In this document: positions 36,768 through 48,159 of the stretch, piece after piece | How the letters are laid out: the number at the start of each line of letters is the position of its first letter | Position numbering within the stretch: the first letter of the stretch is position 1 | NCBI GenBank assembly: GCA_026874595.1 | Contig: CM049307.1 | Location: 25,332,362-25,396,361 of the forward strand | Length of the DNA stretch: 64,000 nucleotides | DNA from: Sipunculus nudus | Lineage: Eukaryota; Annelida; Sipuncula; Golfingiida; Sipunculidae | Reading direction: 5' to 3' | Translations under genes and position numbers: made by a program | The notes under the pieces: model-generated | Database searches by the model: none | The model's input: only the letters and a program-made list of their open reading frames with translations | Told to the model about the DNA's origin: nothing

Positions 36768-39700
36768 CTGGTCAACGACAAAACTAACAGTTAGAGTTTT
36801 GTCCTGGATATATTTAAAAACAAAGGGCGCACTAGGGGCCTGTAAATAGTAAAACTCTCCATCGAAAAGGATGTTGACACCGTGTCACCATACAATACTA
36901 TAACACAAGACATTTCCTAAAACGTCAGGAAATAGCACACATAATAATTTGCAAATTTCATTAGAAGACCCGCTTTGCTAAAATTACATGCTTGTGGATA
37001 TACAAGTGTGATGTGAATATTATTATTATCATCATTATTATAATAATAAAATTATTATTATTATTATTATTATTGTATTTTTATTTATTCATTTCTACTA
37101 TCCTGGGGGTTCTCGTTATACATTTATCCGAAAACTTAAGCTCATGTATTCTTTGGCCTTACGGGTAAGACTAGTAAATTGTCCCAATTAGGCACAAATT
37201 AAGCGCCTGCAGCTGCTATGCCTAATTGCCGTAAATGACGCTTGGGTACATTGAATAACAAAATCCTCAATTTTACTCACCCAATTAGGCACAAAACACC
37301 TGCTATAATCCAGGTAAGAGACCCGGCCTCGTAGTGTGTGGACGTGGTAACTTTGGCGGTACACTGTGGACAGTTCAAAGAAACAGGAGCCTCAGCAAAC
37401 GGTTGGCGTCCCGTCGGCGAGGGGTGATAAACTGTCACTGTGGTCTGCCCTAAATTATACAAAAATAACGGTGTGTTGGCAAACTCTCACTGGCGTCTGC
37501 CCTACATTATATAAAAAAAACAAAGGTGTGTTTTGTCTGCCCACGTGACCATCCGATAATATCGACGTTGATGCCAATAATTATTTTAAATGTGCGATAT
37601 TTTAAGTCTTCTTGTTCCAAATATTTGTTTAATTGTCCCTTCAGTGAGTTATAATAATTTTTTATTGTTTGTCCTTGTAGCTGATTTTTCTACGGTAATA
37701 TTGGATACCTATATTTTAACGACATTAGAAAAGAGCACACAGGTTCGGATCCAGAGGGGGGTTTTGAGGGTCGAGATCCTCCCCCCCCCCCCATCCGCTT
37801 TCTATCAACGACCTTTTTTTAGACAAATCTAATGCATGACGGGGGCTTTTGGGGGTCGAGACCCCCCCCCCCCCCTGCTCTTAACAAACGACCTTTTAAG
37901 ACAATTTTGATGCATGACACCCTTTGACCCCTCCCTGCAAAAATTCCTGGATCCGCGCCTGAGAACAGCTTCAAAAGTAGCTAACATTGAAGTCAGCCTA
38001 TATATAAGATGTATTTGTTTACGTGTTCGTTTAAATGTAGCATTATCATGAGTTAAAACATTATTATTTAATACTGGCAGTCGATGTGTATTGGCCATTT
38101 ATTAATGTATTCCAACCAACCAACCAAATCCGTTACACCGTTTAGGCAATAACTAGGGTTTTTTATGCCGCAGTTTTGCCTCTTCGGGTTGGTTTGCACT
38201 AAGGTCGCCAGAACTGGCACAACGGCTAGCTAAGCCTGGTCCGCCCTTGCCTACAGTCTACCACTGGGTGCTCCCCCAGGTTGTCACCGGGAGCCTGAGC
38301 TTCGCAATCTGCCAGTAATGTCCGAGCGCTACCGTACTACCCCTGGCCTGAGCCTTGTCCCTTTCGACCAGGTACAGTTTTCGTTTGATGGTAGCATTTC
38401 TGCAGCCTTCTCTGGTGCTTGTGCCATCATGCCTTGAGCCTTGTCCCTTCTGGTCCTAACCGGACCCCCGGTTCTTCACGTCTGGGAGCCTTGATCCTTT
38501 CGGGATCCCCATGTCTTTTATCCACCAAACGGCTAACTCAATAGGGCCGGGTTCCATACTGCCGGCAACAGGTTGGCCAACTCTTCTATCGAAAAACAAG
38601 CCGGACCAGATAAAATTTCTAGGACTTACCGTTGATAAGACACTCACATGGGCCCAAAGTCTGATTATCTTTATAAAGCCTGGATCAGACCGGTCATGAC
38701 CTACGGATGCATTGCACTGATCTCAGCCAAAGGGCATCACATCAAGAAGCTTCAACGGCTTCAAGACAAAGCCTTAAGGACGGCCTTGAGACTCCCGCCT
38801 CGGACCCGGGTGTCCCTGCTTCATGGGAAGGCGGACATAGAGTATGTGAACGAACATATACTAAGGTTGAGCAAAGACTATGTCGAAAAGGTGAAGACAG
38901 AGAAGTTCTACAAAGACCTCAAAATGTTCATATAATATATATATAATATATATATTCATATAATCAATCCTCCAACTAATTTCTTTAACTATACTCCCTA
39001 AAAGTCACTGTTTTGTTCTGTGTTGTTCATAGAGACTGAATGCTTGAAGCAGTTATTGACCACTAGGCACACTTTGACGTTGGCAAAAATATCGAAACAA
39101 GACAGGTGTTGGATACCACGACACATTGTCATACAACCTAGCCACCTACTTAGGAATAGTTTCGGGAACAGAGAAAGCCGATAAGATCCAAGTGTGTTCG
39201 TCAGAACACATATATTATTAGTAACAACCGTTTCGGGACCAAGGAAGTTCTGAAAAGCCACGTTCAATGTTTGTGAATAATGGGGTTTTCATGTTATTGA
39301 TTCTTCACTTTAACATTAAACGTCACCGGTACAGCCTTGGGTCGGTCTTCGGGAATGATTCGGGCAGATAAAGGACTTTATAGTGTATTAATGGTTCTCG
39401 GAAGAAACGAGCAATTCGATTATCAGTCTATACTCTTCTACATGTCGTCGGCAAAATCGATATTTGTATGAAAAGAGATCATGTAAACCATTTTTATATT
39501 ACCACCTATTATTTGATAGCCACCTTATATTTCTTTATTACAGTGATATATTCATCTAGCATACATCTGGATAAAAGGACCATGGTTACAGTCTACACAG
39601 AATTTCTTATGACACGTACACCTTAACATACACTCCTCATGCATTGATGCACTGCAGTCGTTTCAGATTTCCTTCGGTTTTCCCCCGGTTTTTTTTTAGC

Positions 39701-40710
39701 AAAAATCTAGTTACACTACCAGGGAGGGCAGAGAATTTTAATCAGACCAAGGAGAACGCGGTGTCGCTTTGTGCATCCAACCCCAAATTGTAAATCCCAC
39801 TCTCATTGGTCTGATTCTTGGCCCTGTGCCTAAAGCAGCGGTTAAAACGATGGAGATTTGTTACGACTGCGGTGTGTAACCGCTGCCGGAGGAGAGTAAA
39901 CTTATTGCAATCTTTATTTTTCAGTTCATTTATCGGAATTTACCCCAGGTATTATGGATATGCGATTGCAAAAACATGATAATATAAAAATCCTTCTTTC
40001 AGTGAAAATACCACCCAGACGCCACTTGAAGAAAACGCAAGAAATATCAATACATCTGAATTATTTCCGTTTTGTATATGACGGAAATGCATGGAAGGCA
40101 GAGGCCTATTAGGCATTATAAATAACGGTCATTGTCTATTTAAGTCTGTCCTTTACTCCAAACATTATATTAACATATTAACATATTAAAATGTAAAATG
40201 TATCATATGATTACCTGGTGACTGGTGATTGTAGTGTACCGCTTGTGTTGAATTGGAGTACCCTAAATCAATTAGATGAAATACATCATTAAAGATATCA
40301 CACTCCGTGCATAGACATCGGATATTGTCACCCATATGTTGTCATATATAATATATATATATACACTGCTAAGAAGTGACCTTTAGCAATAACAGTTTAA
40401 TAAACTAAATGTCGACACCACCTTTAGAAAACAAAACATTCAGTGTTACTAGATCATTTATTAAAATCATCCGTTGGATAGTTTTTTTCAGTTCTAATAT
40501 TCAACCACATATGACAGTGCGATAGTGTACCTGGATTTTGGGCTTGAATGGAATATGGCGGCATGGTTGGCTGTGCATTGAATTGCTCATGTTGTGACGA
40601 ACGGTAAGGGGCTGCTACTTCTGGCTGACCCGGAAGTGAATATCCAGAGTCAAGAGGGCGTTGGCCCATAGGATAAGACGCGTCCACAGGGGTCATGCCT
40701 GCGTGTCCAG
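36659..40710 (-). CDS. LITAF-domain membrane adaptor (LITAF/CDIP1-like), last three exons
   Basis: Known LITAF-family proteins are small zinc-binding proteins that sit as monotopic membrane proteins on late endosomes, lysosomes or the plasma membrane and affect trafficking and innate signalling. Here three minus-strand exons (40531-40710, 37281-37449, 36659-36767) join in phase (1, then 2) into about 151 codons. The N-terminal exon is Pro/Gln/Tyr-rich (for example TMPPYSIQAQNPG), as in this family. The domain then reads NCPQC, a Gly- and hydrophobic-rich membrane segment (SLTWIIAGVLCLIGCWLGCC), a Cys cluster, KDVVHTCPNC and a short basic tail ending in Met and TAG. Both CxxC zinc knuckles and the HxCPxC motif are present. 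Human LITAF is about 160 residues, so little is missing; the start-bearing exon was not located. All four splice sites are GT/AG. The large intron holds a LINE fragment and an inverted-repeat element. I am confident of the family but not of which paralogue this is. Confidence 0.9.
37018..37090. repeat. (ATT)n-rich microsatellite in a LITAF-like intron
   Basis: ATT/TTA trinucleotide repeats broken by ATC and AATA. They lie between the last two LITAF-like exons. Confidence 0.85.
37281..37449 (-). CDS. LITAF-like gene, penultimate exon (first zinc knuckle and membrane segment)
   Basis: The acceptor AATTTAG precedes an exon that starts in phase 1 and ends in phase 2 at GG followed by GTGAGT. It encodes a short Thr/Val/Pro-rich lead, then LNCPQC and the hydrophobic segment up to CLIG. 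The acceptor region is duplicated 52 bases upstream (see findings). An alternative translation start at the in-frame ATG at 37460-37462 is possible but would skip a splice site that fits perfectly. Confidence 0.9.
37740..37961. mobile_element. MITE-like element with GGATCC-type terminal inverted repeats
   Basis: Left end CAGGTTCGGATCCAG and right end CTGGATCCGCGCCTG are inverted copies with two mismatches. Inside, an ~85-bp segment with a poly-C run and ACGACCTTTT...ATGCATGAC occurs twice in tandem. It has no coding capacity. It lies in the large intron of the LITAF-like gene and shares end sequence with the element at 44251-45084. Confidence 0.75.
38140..38960 (+). mobile_element. LINE remnant with RT C-terminal fragment, internally deleted
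   Basis: A relatively GC-rich block contains in one frame DQIKFLGLTVDKTLTWAQ (about 38609-38662) and, in another frame from 38648, YLYKAWIRPVMTYGC followed by HIKKLQRLQDKALRTALRLP and a stop at 38933-38935. These are the distal reverse-transcriptase motifs of jockey/CR1-type LINEs. Roughly 60 residues normally found between the two motifs are absent and the frame changes, so it is a deleted, dead copy. It ends in an AT-rich tail. It lies antisense inside the LITAF-like intron. The left boundary is uncertain. Confidence 0.8.
38961..40530. other. Remainder of the LITAF-like large intron
   Basis: AT-rich intronic sequence with a short TA run near 40350. I see no additional exon. Confidence 0.5.
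40531..40710 (-). CDS. LITAF-like gene, Pro/Gln-rich exon
   Basis: CTTTTTGTAG precedes a 180-base exon that starts and ends in phase 1 (CCAG followed by GTACAC). It encodes a 60-residue disordered, Pro/Gln/Tyr-rich segment including YPMGQRP and MPPYSIQAQNPG. The spacing and phase match the next exon exactly, giving ...NPG-QTTV. The phase-1 start requires at least one earlier coding exon at higher coordinates, which I could not identify. Confidence 0.85.
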
Positions 40711-40968
40711 CTACAAAAAGAGTACATATTTAAAACATTTAGAATGTTTAACTATATATTACACTTAAATTTCGCAAACTTGAATATAACTACCCAGGTT
40801 GACAATAAAATAGACAAGGGACTAAGGCTCAATATGAGATAACATCTTTATGATAAGAAACGACATTAATATATTACAACCCACTGTGAGCTTATGGGTA
40901 TTGCCGCTAAGTGATGTGGCGCCTCCAATTGATTCCAAACGTAATTTGAACAACAATATTTATTACAC

Positions 40969-40973
<5 letters not shown>

Positions 40974-41017
<44 letters not shown>
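40974..41017. repeat. (TA)n microsatellite
   Basis: Uninterrupted TA run. Confidence 0.92.
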
Positions 41018-41019
<2 letters not shown>

Positions 41020-41060
41020 ACAAGGTTAAGCCTCATTGGCACATTCTGAAAAAAAAAAAT

Positions 41061-41937
41061 TTACGACGGTCGGTAACTAGAAAATGCGGTTATGGACGAC
41101 AACCAGTGACGACCATAACCCTATAAAATATGTGCCCATTTTATCGGCGTTATTGGCGATTAGTTGTATGGATGGTTAGCGAGCATCGTAAGAATAACGT
41201 CGTATCATCAACAACCGGTCGCACGACTGTTGGCCATTGGGGTGTAGGCGACTGCTCGCTGACTTGTCGGCGATAACCAAAGACTCAGTGGTGGCTCTTG
41301 ATAGCACGATTATCATTACGGGGTTATATACCGGCAGCCTGGTCAAATTCCTCGTTATTATACTAGCTGTTGGAAATGGATGGCTTTTCCGCTTCTAGCT
41401 CCAAGTTAACTCTAGATGCTGGGATTGTTGCAGCAGGAAGAAGATGACTTGTCTGATCAGCGAGCAGCAGAAGAAAGACCGCCAACTGTTGTGTGTATAC
41501 TTGCATATCAGATCACTTGGTCGATGATGTAACGCAAGAAGGTCGGTCAGAGGTTGGCAAAAATAGGCGATCGGTCGTGATTCGGTCACCGACCAGTCGC
41601 CAACAGGTCACCGATCGGTTGTCATAAATTGCCGAAGGGTGTCGAAGGTCGCTGACTGTTTCTGCCGCCAATCAATTGGCGTTATGTTGTTGAAGGTTGC
41701 AGACCCTAAATTATTTGGCGACTGCCGGCAACCCATTCCTTTCCAACCGAATAAAGGCCAGGAAAAAAACTCTTTCGACGTACCAGTTTGTTCGGCAGAA
41801 GGTTTCACAAGCGGTACCCTAAACAATTCTCTGACCAATACCATCCGAAAATCCACCCCGAAAATGAAAACCAGTTATAGACTCAAAAAAAACTTTAAAA
41901 AAAAAATCCTGCAACCAGTTATTGTCGGTGGTCGTAA
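41061..41937. mobile_element. Putative non-autonomous inverted-repeat element (TTACGAC ends)
   Basis: The left end TTACGACGGTCGGTAAC is matched by an inverted right end whose complement reads TTACGACCACCGACAATAAC. The interior is richer in GC than its surroundings and packed with short sense and antisense CGACCGGT/GGTCGNNGA motifs (for example 41575-41640), so it should fold extensively. It has no transposase frame. The ends are imperfect and no target duplication is clear, so the assignment is tentative. Confidence 0.45.
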
Positions 41938-44250
41938 GTTGGTCGAAAACTGACATGTGTGTGACTGGTGTTTAACCATTCAGCAGATTTAATATGAGTT
42001 TCTTTGCGCACGTGACCAGTCACCTTGACCTTATTCACAGTGAGAATTTCTGAAGAACAGAATTTGCTTTCTTAGATATTCATTTTACTGTATTTCTAAA
42101 ATAGTTTGCAAAACATAGCTTTTAATTCATTTTATTTACTATGTTAAACAACATGTGAACGGTGCGCCGGAAATGTGGTAGGGGAAACCCGAAGAGAGAA
42201 CAGGATAGAACACTCGAGCACCACGTTATATTTGCATAAACTTTCGAACCCTCTGTCGCTGTTATTGTGGTATCTGTTTTACGACTATTTTGTGTCTCTA
42301 TCGCTATAACAATATGAACAGCTCAACAACATGATATGAATGAATGCGTTCTAATTAGAATGTAGGTGTTTTATATATAAAGGGCATGTATGTGTGAATG
42401 TAGGCATGTGTTACGCCTGTTCACGAGTGTTTTTCATTTGCTTGCAGTGATCTTCAAGAACTTTATTAACTGTGAAGCCGAAAGGCTAAAACAAAATATA
42501 TTTCACTGACCTTGGCAATGCTGGATATTCTCATCGAAATAACAGCCGCTAAATGAAGTTCAACGCGATCGAAGAATACGTCAGTATTCTGAGCAAAAGC
42601 AACATATCGCATGAAGGTTAGTTTAATTCTGTTTCCGCGGCCCTACAGTCAGGTTTCGTCTCAAGACCGAGCGTTTCCTCCACGTGGCATGCACTTCCTG
42701 TGGCAAAAGAATCATTTGGGACAAGTATGATTTATTGTTTGTTCTCGAATCAATATGAAAACACGCCAGTTCTATTTAATACACATGCAAGATCGTTGAT
42801 TGGCAGTTGCCCTTTCGGAGCTGGTCTTGGAAGAAAGCGGGTTCAGTCAATGTCACCGTGAACCTGTACGAACATATAGGAACCTAATTCTCGGCATTGA
42901 TCCTGCTAAACACGCCGGCAGGAGCTGCGCACGGTCGCCATAACGACGTATTCACGTGAATACCACACGACCGACAGAGGAGGTTTTAAAATACAAACCA
43001 GTGGGGGTGGCACATTATTGTCTATATGTAAAATATTGAGTTAACAACTTTTAGCATCGGTCACATAACGTGACATAAGTATCGTTTCCGGACTGACGGT
43101 CGCGAATAAAATTAATTTCCTTAGTTTCCTGCCTGTAACATTCGATTGAACAGCATGATATCAAGAGTTCAATATTTTTGTGCTTTGTTGGTTACACCGT
43201 TCCAAATCGGCTCAAGACTAGGTTGATACAATAGGTTTCTCTGCAGGGTTACTCTGACGATATATAATATTAATTCCAATATTCTACGTTGTTAATGCCC
43301 GGCGCTGAAAGTATAAGGGGTACGATAAGAGAAGTTAACCAGCACCTGCATACAATCGAAGATGTGTATCCTGTTTGATGACGCTATATTTAGCACCTTC
43401 CTGTTAGTGTGCTTTTCTTATTCAATATCTCCCACTACAAGTTACTGAACCTTGTGCCATAGAAAAAAACATATGGCCGCCTAGCAACTTGAACCTTCAG
43501 ACGTAACAGGCCATCCCTCTAGTTTTTTTTTATTATTATTTTTTCAAACTGTCACCTACAACATTCCATAAAATTGTCTTTCATCCCGCACAATCCAAAG
43601 TACCTGTCAGGAATATTTTTTAGGTTATATAGCTTTAATAAGCCCCCAACTGGTAGGTTCTGATAACAAAAATAAACTAGATATCGGCATTCTAAGGAAA
43701 GCAAGCCTCCGCAATGTGGGGGTTCCTATTGAGGGATGTTCCAAAAAGACGTGTTTGCATTCACTTATTCGGACAATATTCACAGGTTCAATCGTGCATA
43801 AGTGACCGTACATTTGTGAATATTTCCTGTATCGTTCCCGAATCAAAATCTAATCGATTCGTCATTGGTTCATTCTCGTAATGCCCTTCCATGAATTCCA
43901 TGAGATACCGTTCATGACTTCTTTCATGACTGTTATGAACAAACACACGTGCAAACATACACGCGCGGAGATGTACGCACAGCCTCCTGGCGGAGTCAAA
44001 AATAATACTCTATTCGTTTGGGTGGTGAACTGCATCACCACTGTGACCTCGCTTGTAAGTGCTTTGCACAGGTGGCATTTTGGGGTTAAAAAAACTTAAA
44101 CATACATCTTTGCAACACCGAGCTGTAAATTTCAGTGTCACAGCTGGTTTCATAGAGTAAAATATGCGGCCCTCGGTACAAGACGTTGTTAATTTCAATT
44201 ACTTCACTGGAGACTTGAGGGGCAATGACCACTTTAATGTTGTGCTTTGT
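41938..44250. other. Gene-free stretch with one dispersed repeat
   Basis: Apart from the dispersed repeat at 43640-43945 I see no gene here. The first exon of the LITAF-like gene may lie in or beyond this region on the minus strand but is not recognisable. Confidence 0.45.
43640..43945. repeat. Dispersed repeat, copy 1
   Basis: Shares CATTCTAAGGAA-GCAAGCCTCC, CGTGTTTGC, TTATTCGG, TCGTGCATAAGTGAC and a CTAATC-ATTC-TCATTGG segment, in the same order and orientation, with 61150-61460. The copies are well diverged. No terminal repeats were recognised. Confidence 0.7.
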
Positions 44251-44338
44251 CAGTGGCAGATCCAGAAATTCAAGAACAGGGGAGCGCTAAACTACTGGGT
44301 TAGGGGTTGATGGGTATTAAGCAATATACATATATATG

Positions 44339-44391
<53 letters not shown>

Positions 44392-45084
44392 CGTAATATG
44401 TTTTTAGGCCTATGAAAAATATATTTATTATTGATTTCACCTATATGAATGTAAGGATTTTATGTCCCTCAACTATGATGTTCCCTGAAATGTCTTTGCA
44501 TAACTTATTCAAATTTCATAGAGTGTGGGTTCATGTGTGGCTTGCTATAATATTTATATTTCTTCAAAATTTTGATATTAACTGGAAAGTCCAAACATTC
44601 AGTCGTTTAAAACATGTAAATATATACGGTGAAAATGCGCATCAACATTTATAACCTGCAAAATGTCATCGTTTAAATGTAATCATCGTGGTAATTTAAT
44701 TGCCATGTTCAAGTCCCATGTTAAGCTTTGCAGTTCTGTGGCTTCTGTGGTCTAATCAGCGCACCGGACTCAACAGAGCACAAGTCGCTTTGCCTCACTC
44801 ACAGGCGAATGCGAACGGGAGGGGGGGGGGGGGGTTATCGGTGTTATGACCCAGCAGAGTGTAATAACGGAAAGACTCCCTTCCTCAGTACAGAAACTCC
44901 ATTAATATTCTGAACTTATGAATTATAATGTGATAAACTGTGGATTAATTGATAATTTAATTGCTAGGGATAAAAAAAATATAAATAAAAAATGAAAATT
45001 AATTACGAATAAATGGGAAAAGAAATAGATGATAGATGATACACCTAAATGGGGTGGGGGGGGGGGGGCGCGGATCCGCCACTG
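44251..45084. mobile_element. Non-autonomous DNA element, 834 bp, TIR CAGTGGCRGATCC
   Basis: The left end CAGTGGCAGATCC and right end GGATCCGCCACTG are inverted copies with one mismatch. The interior contains a TA microsatellite (44340-44388) and two poly-G tracts but no transposase. The GGATCC-type ends are shared with the elements at 37740 and 34855. The target-site duplication is not clear. Confidence 0.75.
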
Positions 45085-45152
45085 CAAGTTAATATCCAAT
45101 GCATGTTTAGTATAGTATTCGTATTAGAAACATTCGATTCCTGAAAGCGAAT

Positions 45153-45166
45153 ATATATATATAAAT

Positions 45167-45198
<32 letters not shown>

Positions 45199-45208
45199 GT
45201 ATATATAT
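45153..45208. repeat. (TA)n microsatellite, interrupted
   Basis: TA runs broken by AAATA and by GTA. Confidence 0.88.
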
Positions 45209-45348
45209 TCTTACGGAATCTTATATAAACAGATCAAGTATGCGTGATGAACACAAATTTTATAATGGAGATAAAAAAAAAATCAGATTCTGTAACACTA
45301 GGCAGCGTGAATTGTCTAGGGGAATGAATAAAGAAGTTAGTTGTTTTT

Positions 45349-46002
45349 TGTTAACAAGTAACTATAATTTATTCTTAAAACAACCCTAACAATACAATAC
45401 ACTAAATCAATACAATTATACAGTAAAACAGCGTTATAGCAACAAGTCAAACACAGAAAGATAATGGTACAATACCTGGATACCAATACCGTCACCACGA
45501 TAAGTCCTTTAAATGTAAACTCTCGGAGAATGACAGTTCTGTGGAAAGTTCTTTCAACAACCCAGAAAGTAAACTGAAGTCCAAAATCATAAAATCCAGG
45601 AGAAAGTCTTTGAAAATGTATAATTGCCGCATTCGTCGGATAAGGTCTTAGAATCTGCACACGCTTCTACGTCCGCTGGAATCTGCTCTGCTCTCTGCCC
45701 TCTGGTTCTAAAAAACAGCCCCTTTATATACCTTCACACCTCAAACCGGGAATTTTCCACTTCTCGAATAGTCTATAAGGTCTTGCACAACACACGTTTC
45801 AGGAATTCTCTAGAAAGAACAGCGCTGTGTATCTCCACTCACCAGGCTCATCACGTGACCCACGACCAGGCGTGAAAGCTCAAGGCTCACATGACAACGA
45901 GAGTTCAACCAACACGGATTAAACATAGAATGTAATACGCGGCCAGACACGAGTGCCACAACAGGAGTCACGCCAGTGTCATACAATAATAAGAGCACCT
46001 GT

Positions 46003-46006
<4 letters not shown>
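45349..46006 (-). mobile_element. Putative solo LTR, 658 bp
   Basis: On the minus strand the segment runs from TGTTACAGGTGCTC to ACTTGTTAACA, giving TGTTA...TAACA ends typical of LTRs. Within it are a TATA-like GGTATATAAAGG at about 45722-45735 and, about 360 bases further on, AATAAA near 45368, the order expected of promoter, R region and polyadenylation signal. A second, partial copy lies inverted at 62543. No internal retroviral-type coding region adjoins it and I see no clear target duplication, so a non-LTR origin is possible. Confidence 0.55.

Positions 46007-46044
<38 letters not shown>
46007..46044. repeat. (TA)n microsatellite abutting the LTR-like element
   Basis: The TA run touches the TGTTACAG end of the LTR-like element directly, as does the TA run at the second copy. 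Confidence 0.9.
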
Positions 46045-46046
<2 letters not shown>

Positions 46047-48159
46047 TTTATGTATTCCGATATATGAGATGTGTTCTAAACAAACACACGTACACAAACA
46101 CACACACGAATGGGGATAAACGCATACCCTGCTGGCGGAGGCAATGATAAACTAAACGTAACCTGTACAGCCCGATAAAAAAAATGGGCAAGTTGAACCA
46201 TCGCAATGAAATCTTGAACCAACGCAATGAAAGCCGCTGTTAATTTACCTCAACGCATTCAGCATAAATGTACATAAAACGAAAATACATACAAACAATT
46301 TAAGTTGCAGTAACGCTCTGACATACAACAGACAACAGACCACAGACATTCTTGTTCTAATGTCGGCTTTAGCTAACATCATATACCAACGCGTGCGCAC
46401 GCAATAATCATCGCGTAGGAACGATTTTCTCTCGCGTGGGAACGAGATAATTAACGCGTAGCCTTTTATAGCAAATGTTTATGTTACTTTACTATAAGGA
46501 AGTTCAGACCTGCCATGGCATGAGTAAATAGTTGTAACTATATGTGTAAACTTGAAGTGTAGTCGTAGCCCGCAAATCCCCGCAAGGATTCTAATCTACC
46601 TTCAGAGTGTCACAATTGACCAATATTCTGTGATTTGATAAACCTAACTTGGGGCTCATTTACTTAAGGAGTCTGACAGACAAGGACAGACAGGTGACAT
46701 TGCCAGTCAGTTGTATTGCGAGTATCTGCCACGCGTATCTCGATACCGATGTTCGAATGTCGATACAGATGTTCAGTTCCCTGCATTTATTTTTAAATAA
46801 GCCTGTGAACCATGCTTTAATGGCCAATGATTTCGTGAGTAGCCAGAGTGAATCTCTCTATTTAATCAGCACTAGAACTCAATTATATCGTGGCTGATTT
46901 AGGACACAGGACTGTTCACCAAATCTAGATTACGATCCTTTGTTCACGAAAAGAAAAAATAAAGTATAAATAAGATCAAACATAGAGAGAGAGATTTAAT
47001 AAAGAAATTACTTCATACGAGATTCTTGGCATCCTTTATATATTGATTTCTATGATATTCGATTAAGCATCCAAGGTAATCTGGGTCATAGTCATGGTCC
47101 TTTTTTTGTCTGGCCGTCTGGCAAAGCATTGACAGGGCATAAATCATAACCGTTAGACGTAGAACCTTAAATTACTACTTCAGATCTTGTAATAATCTTA
47201 ATATGAATGATTTTTATTTTGCAGATAGTTTCTGAAAGACGCTCCTTATGAACGCAAGATTAGGTCTCATTTATATGATGTGGCATTTAATAGTGTGTCA
47301 GATACCCTGGCGTCATCGCCCACTTACTTGTCATAATTTCTTGGGTTAACAAAAAGAAAGACAGTTTCGTTTCTTGAAATCATAGCCTCGTATTACTTTA
47401 CGTGGATTGTTCAACATAATGCATAAACTCTCCATGGCTCGGGTGATGGCGACGTGTTGTCTTTGGAGGTGGAGGAATAAGGACCCGCAGAAAACCACCG
47501 ACCGTAGACGAAGCCAACGAAGAGACTGCCCAGGTCCCTTCGTTAAAGACTTCATAATATAGGAAAGGCGCCGTAAGAGGCATCTCAAATGAATCTGGAT
47601 GTTACGACACAAATAGTTTTATTAATCTCAAGTATAAATCCTCGAAATATCCAAATATATATCTCGAGTTATCAAAACGTTGTTTCAAGATCTCGAAATA
47701 AACCAAGTCCGCCTACAAATGGAAAACTATTGGCCCATGGGCCATTACGCGTTACTGAATTTGAGGTTTTGGTATCTTTGCGCCTTTGCGCATAAACATG
47801 AGTCGAATTGAAATATATGTTGGGTTCTTTAGTAATTTTACCACAGCCTGTCTGCATGTTAAATTTGAACTTTACATAGCTAATGTTTAGACTTTGTGCT
47901 CTTTTACTTATTAGACATTTGAACTTCTTAGGGACGACTTAACATGTCATACTCGGAAAATATCGGTCACATTGACTTCCAATCAGGTTTCATGAGAAGA
48001 AAAGGAACTGTCTTGTTGTTACTTTCCTCAAGTCTAGCACGATTTTTCTTTACAAGATAATAAATGTCTTCAACCTAATTATCACCAATGCTCCCTGATT
48101 TTATAATTAATTTCAACTCCTTAAGTACTACATGCTGTATGGATTACCAGTACATAAGG
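46045..48159. other. Gene-free stretch with one weak exon-like segment
   Basis: The only candidate is the minus-strand frame at 47401-47583, listed separately. The rest is AT-rich non-coding sequence. Confidence 0.45.
47401..47583 (-). CDS. Possible small coding exon, unidentified
   Basis: A minus-strand frame starting at ATG 47583 (context TTTGAGATGC) encodes about 60 residues, including FLYYEVFNEGTWAVSSLASS and a Pro run IPPPPK. At about 47407 it reaches a donor-like AC followed by GTAAAG, seven bases before an in-frame TAA. The segment is GC-richer than its surroundings and its composition is protein-like. No domain is recognised, no partner exon was found, and the phase (2) does not fit the LITAF-like gene. 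It may be chance. Confidence 0.22.

Noticed and set aside
41608-41953. Overlapping frames of 82 and 104 residues as genes
   Set aside because: They lie inside the inverted-repeat-rich element and are open on both strands, with no domain.
44708-44725. tRNA B-box-like TTCAAGTCCCATG
   Set aside because: No matching A box or cloverleaf pairing around it.
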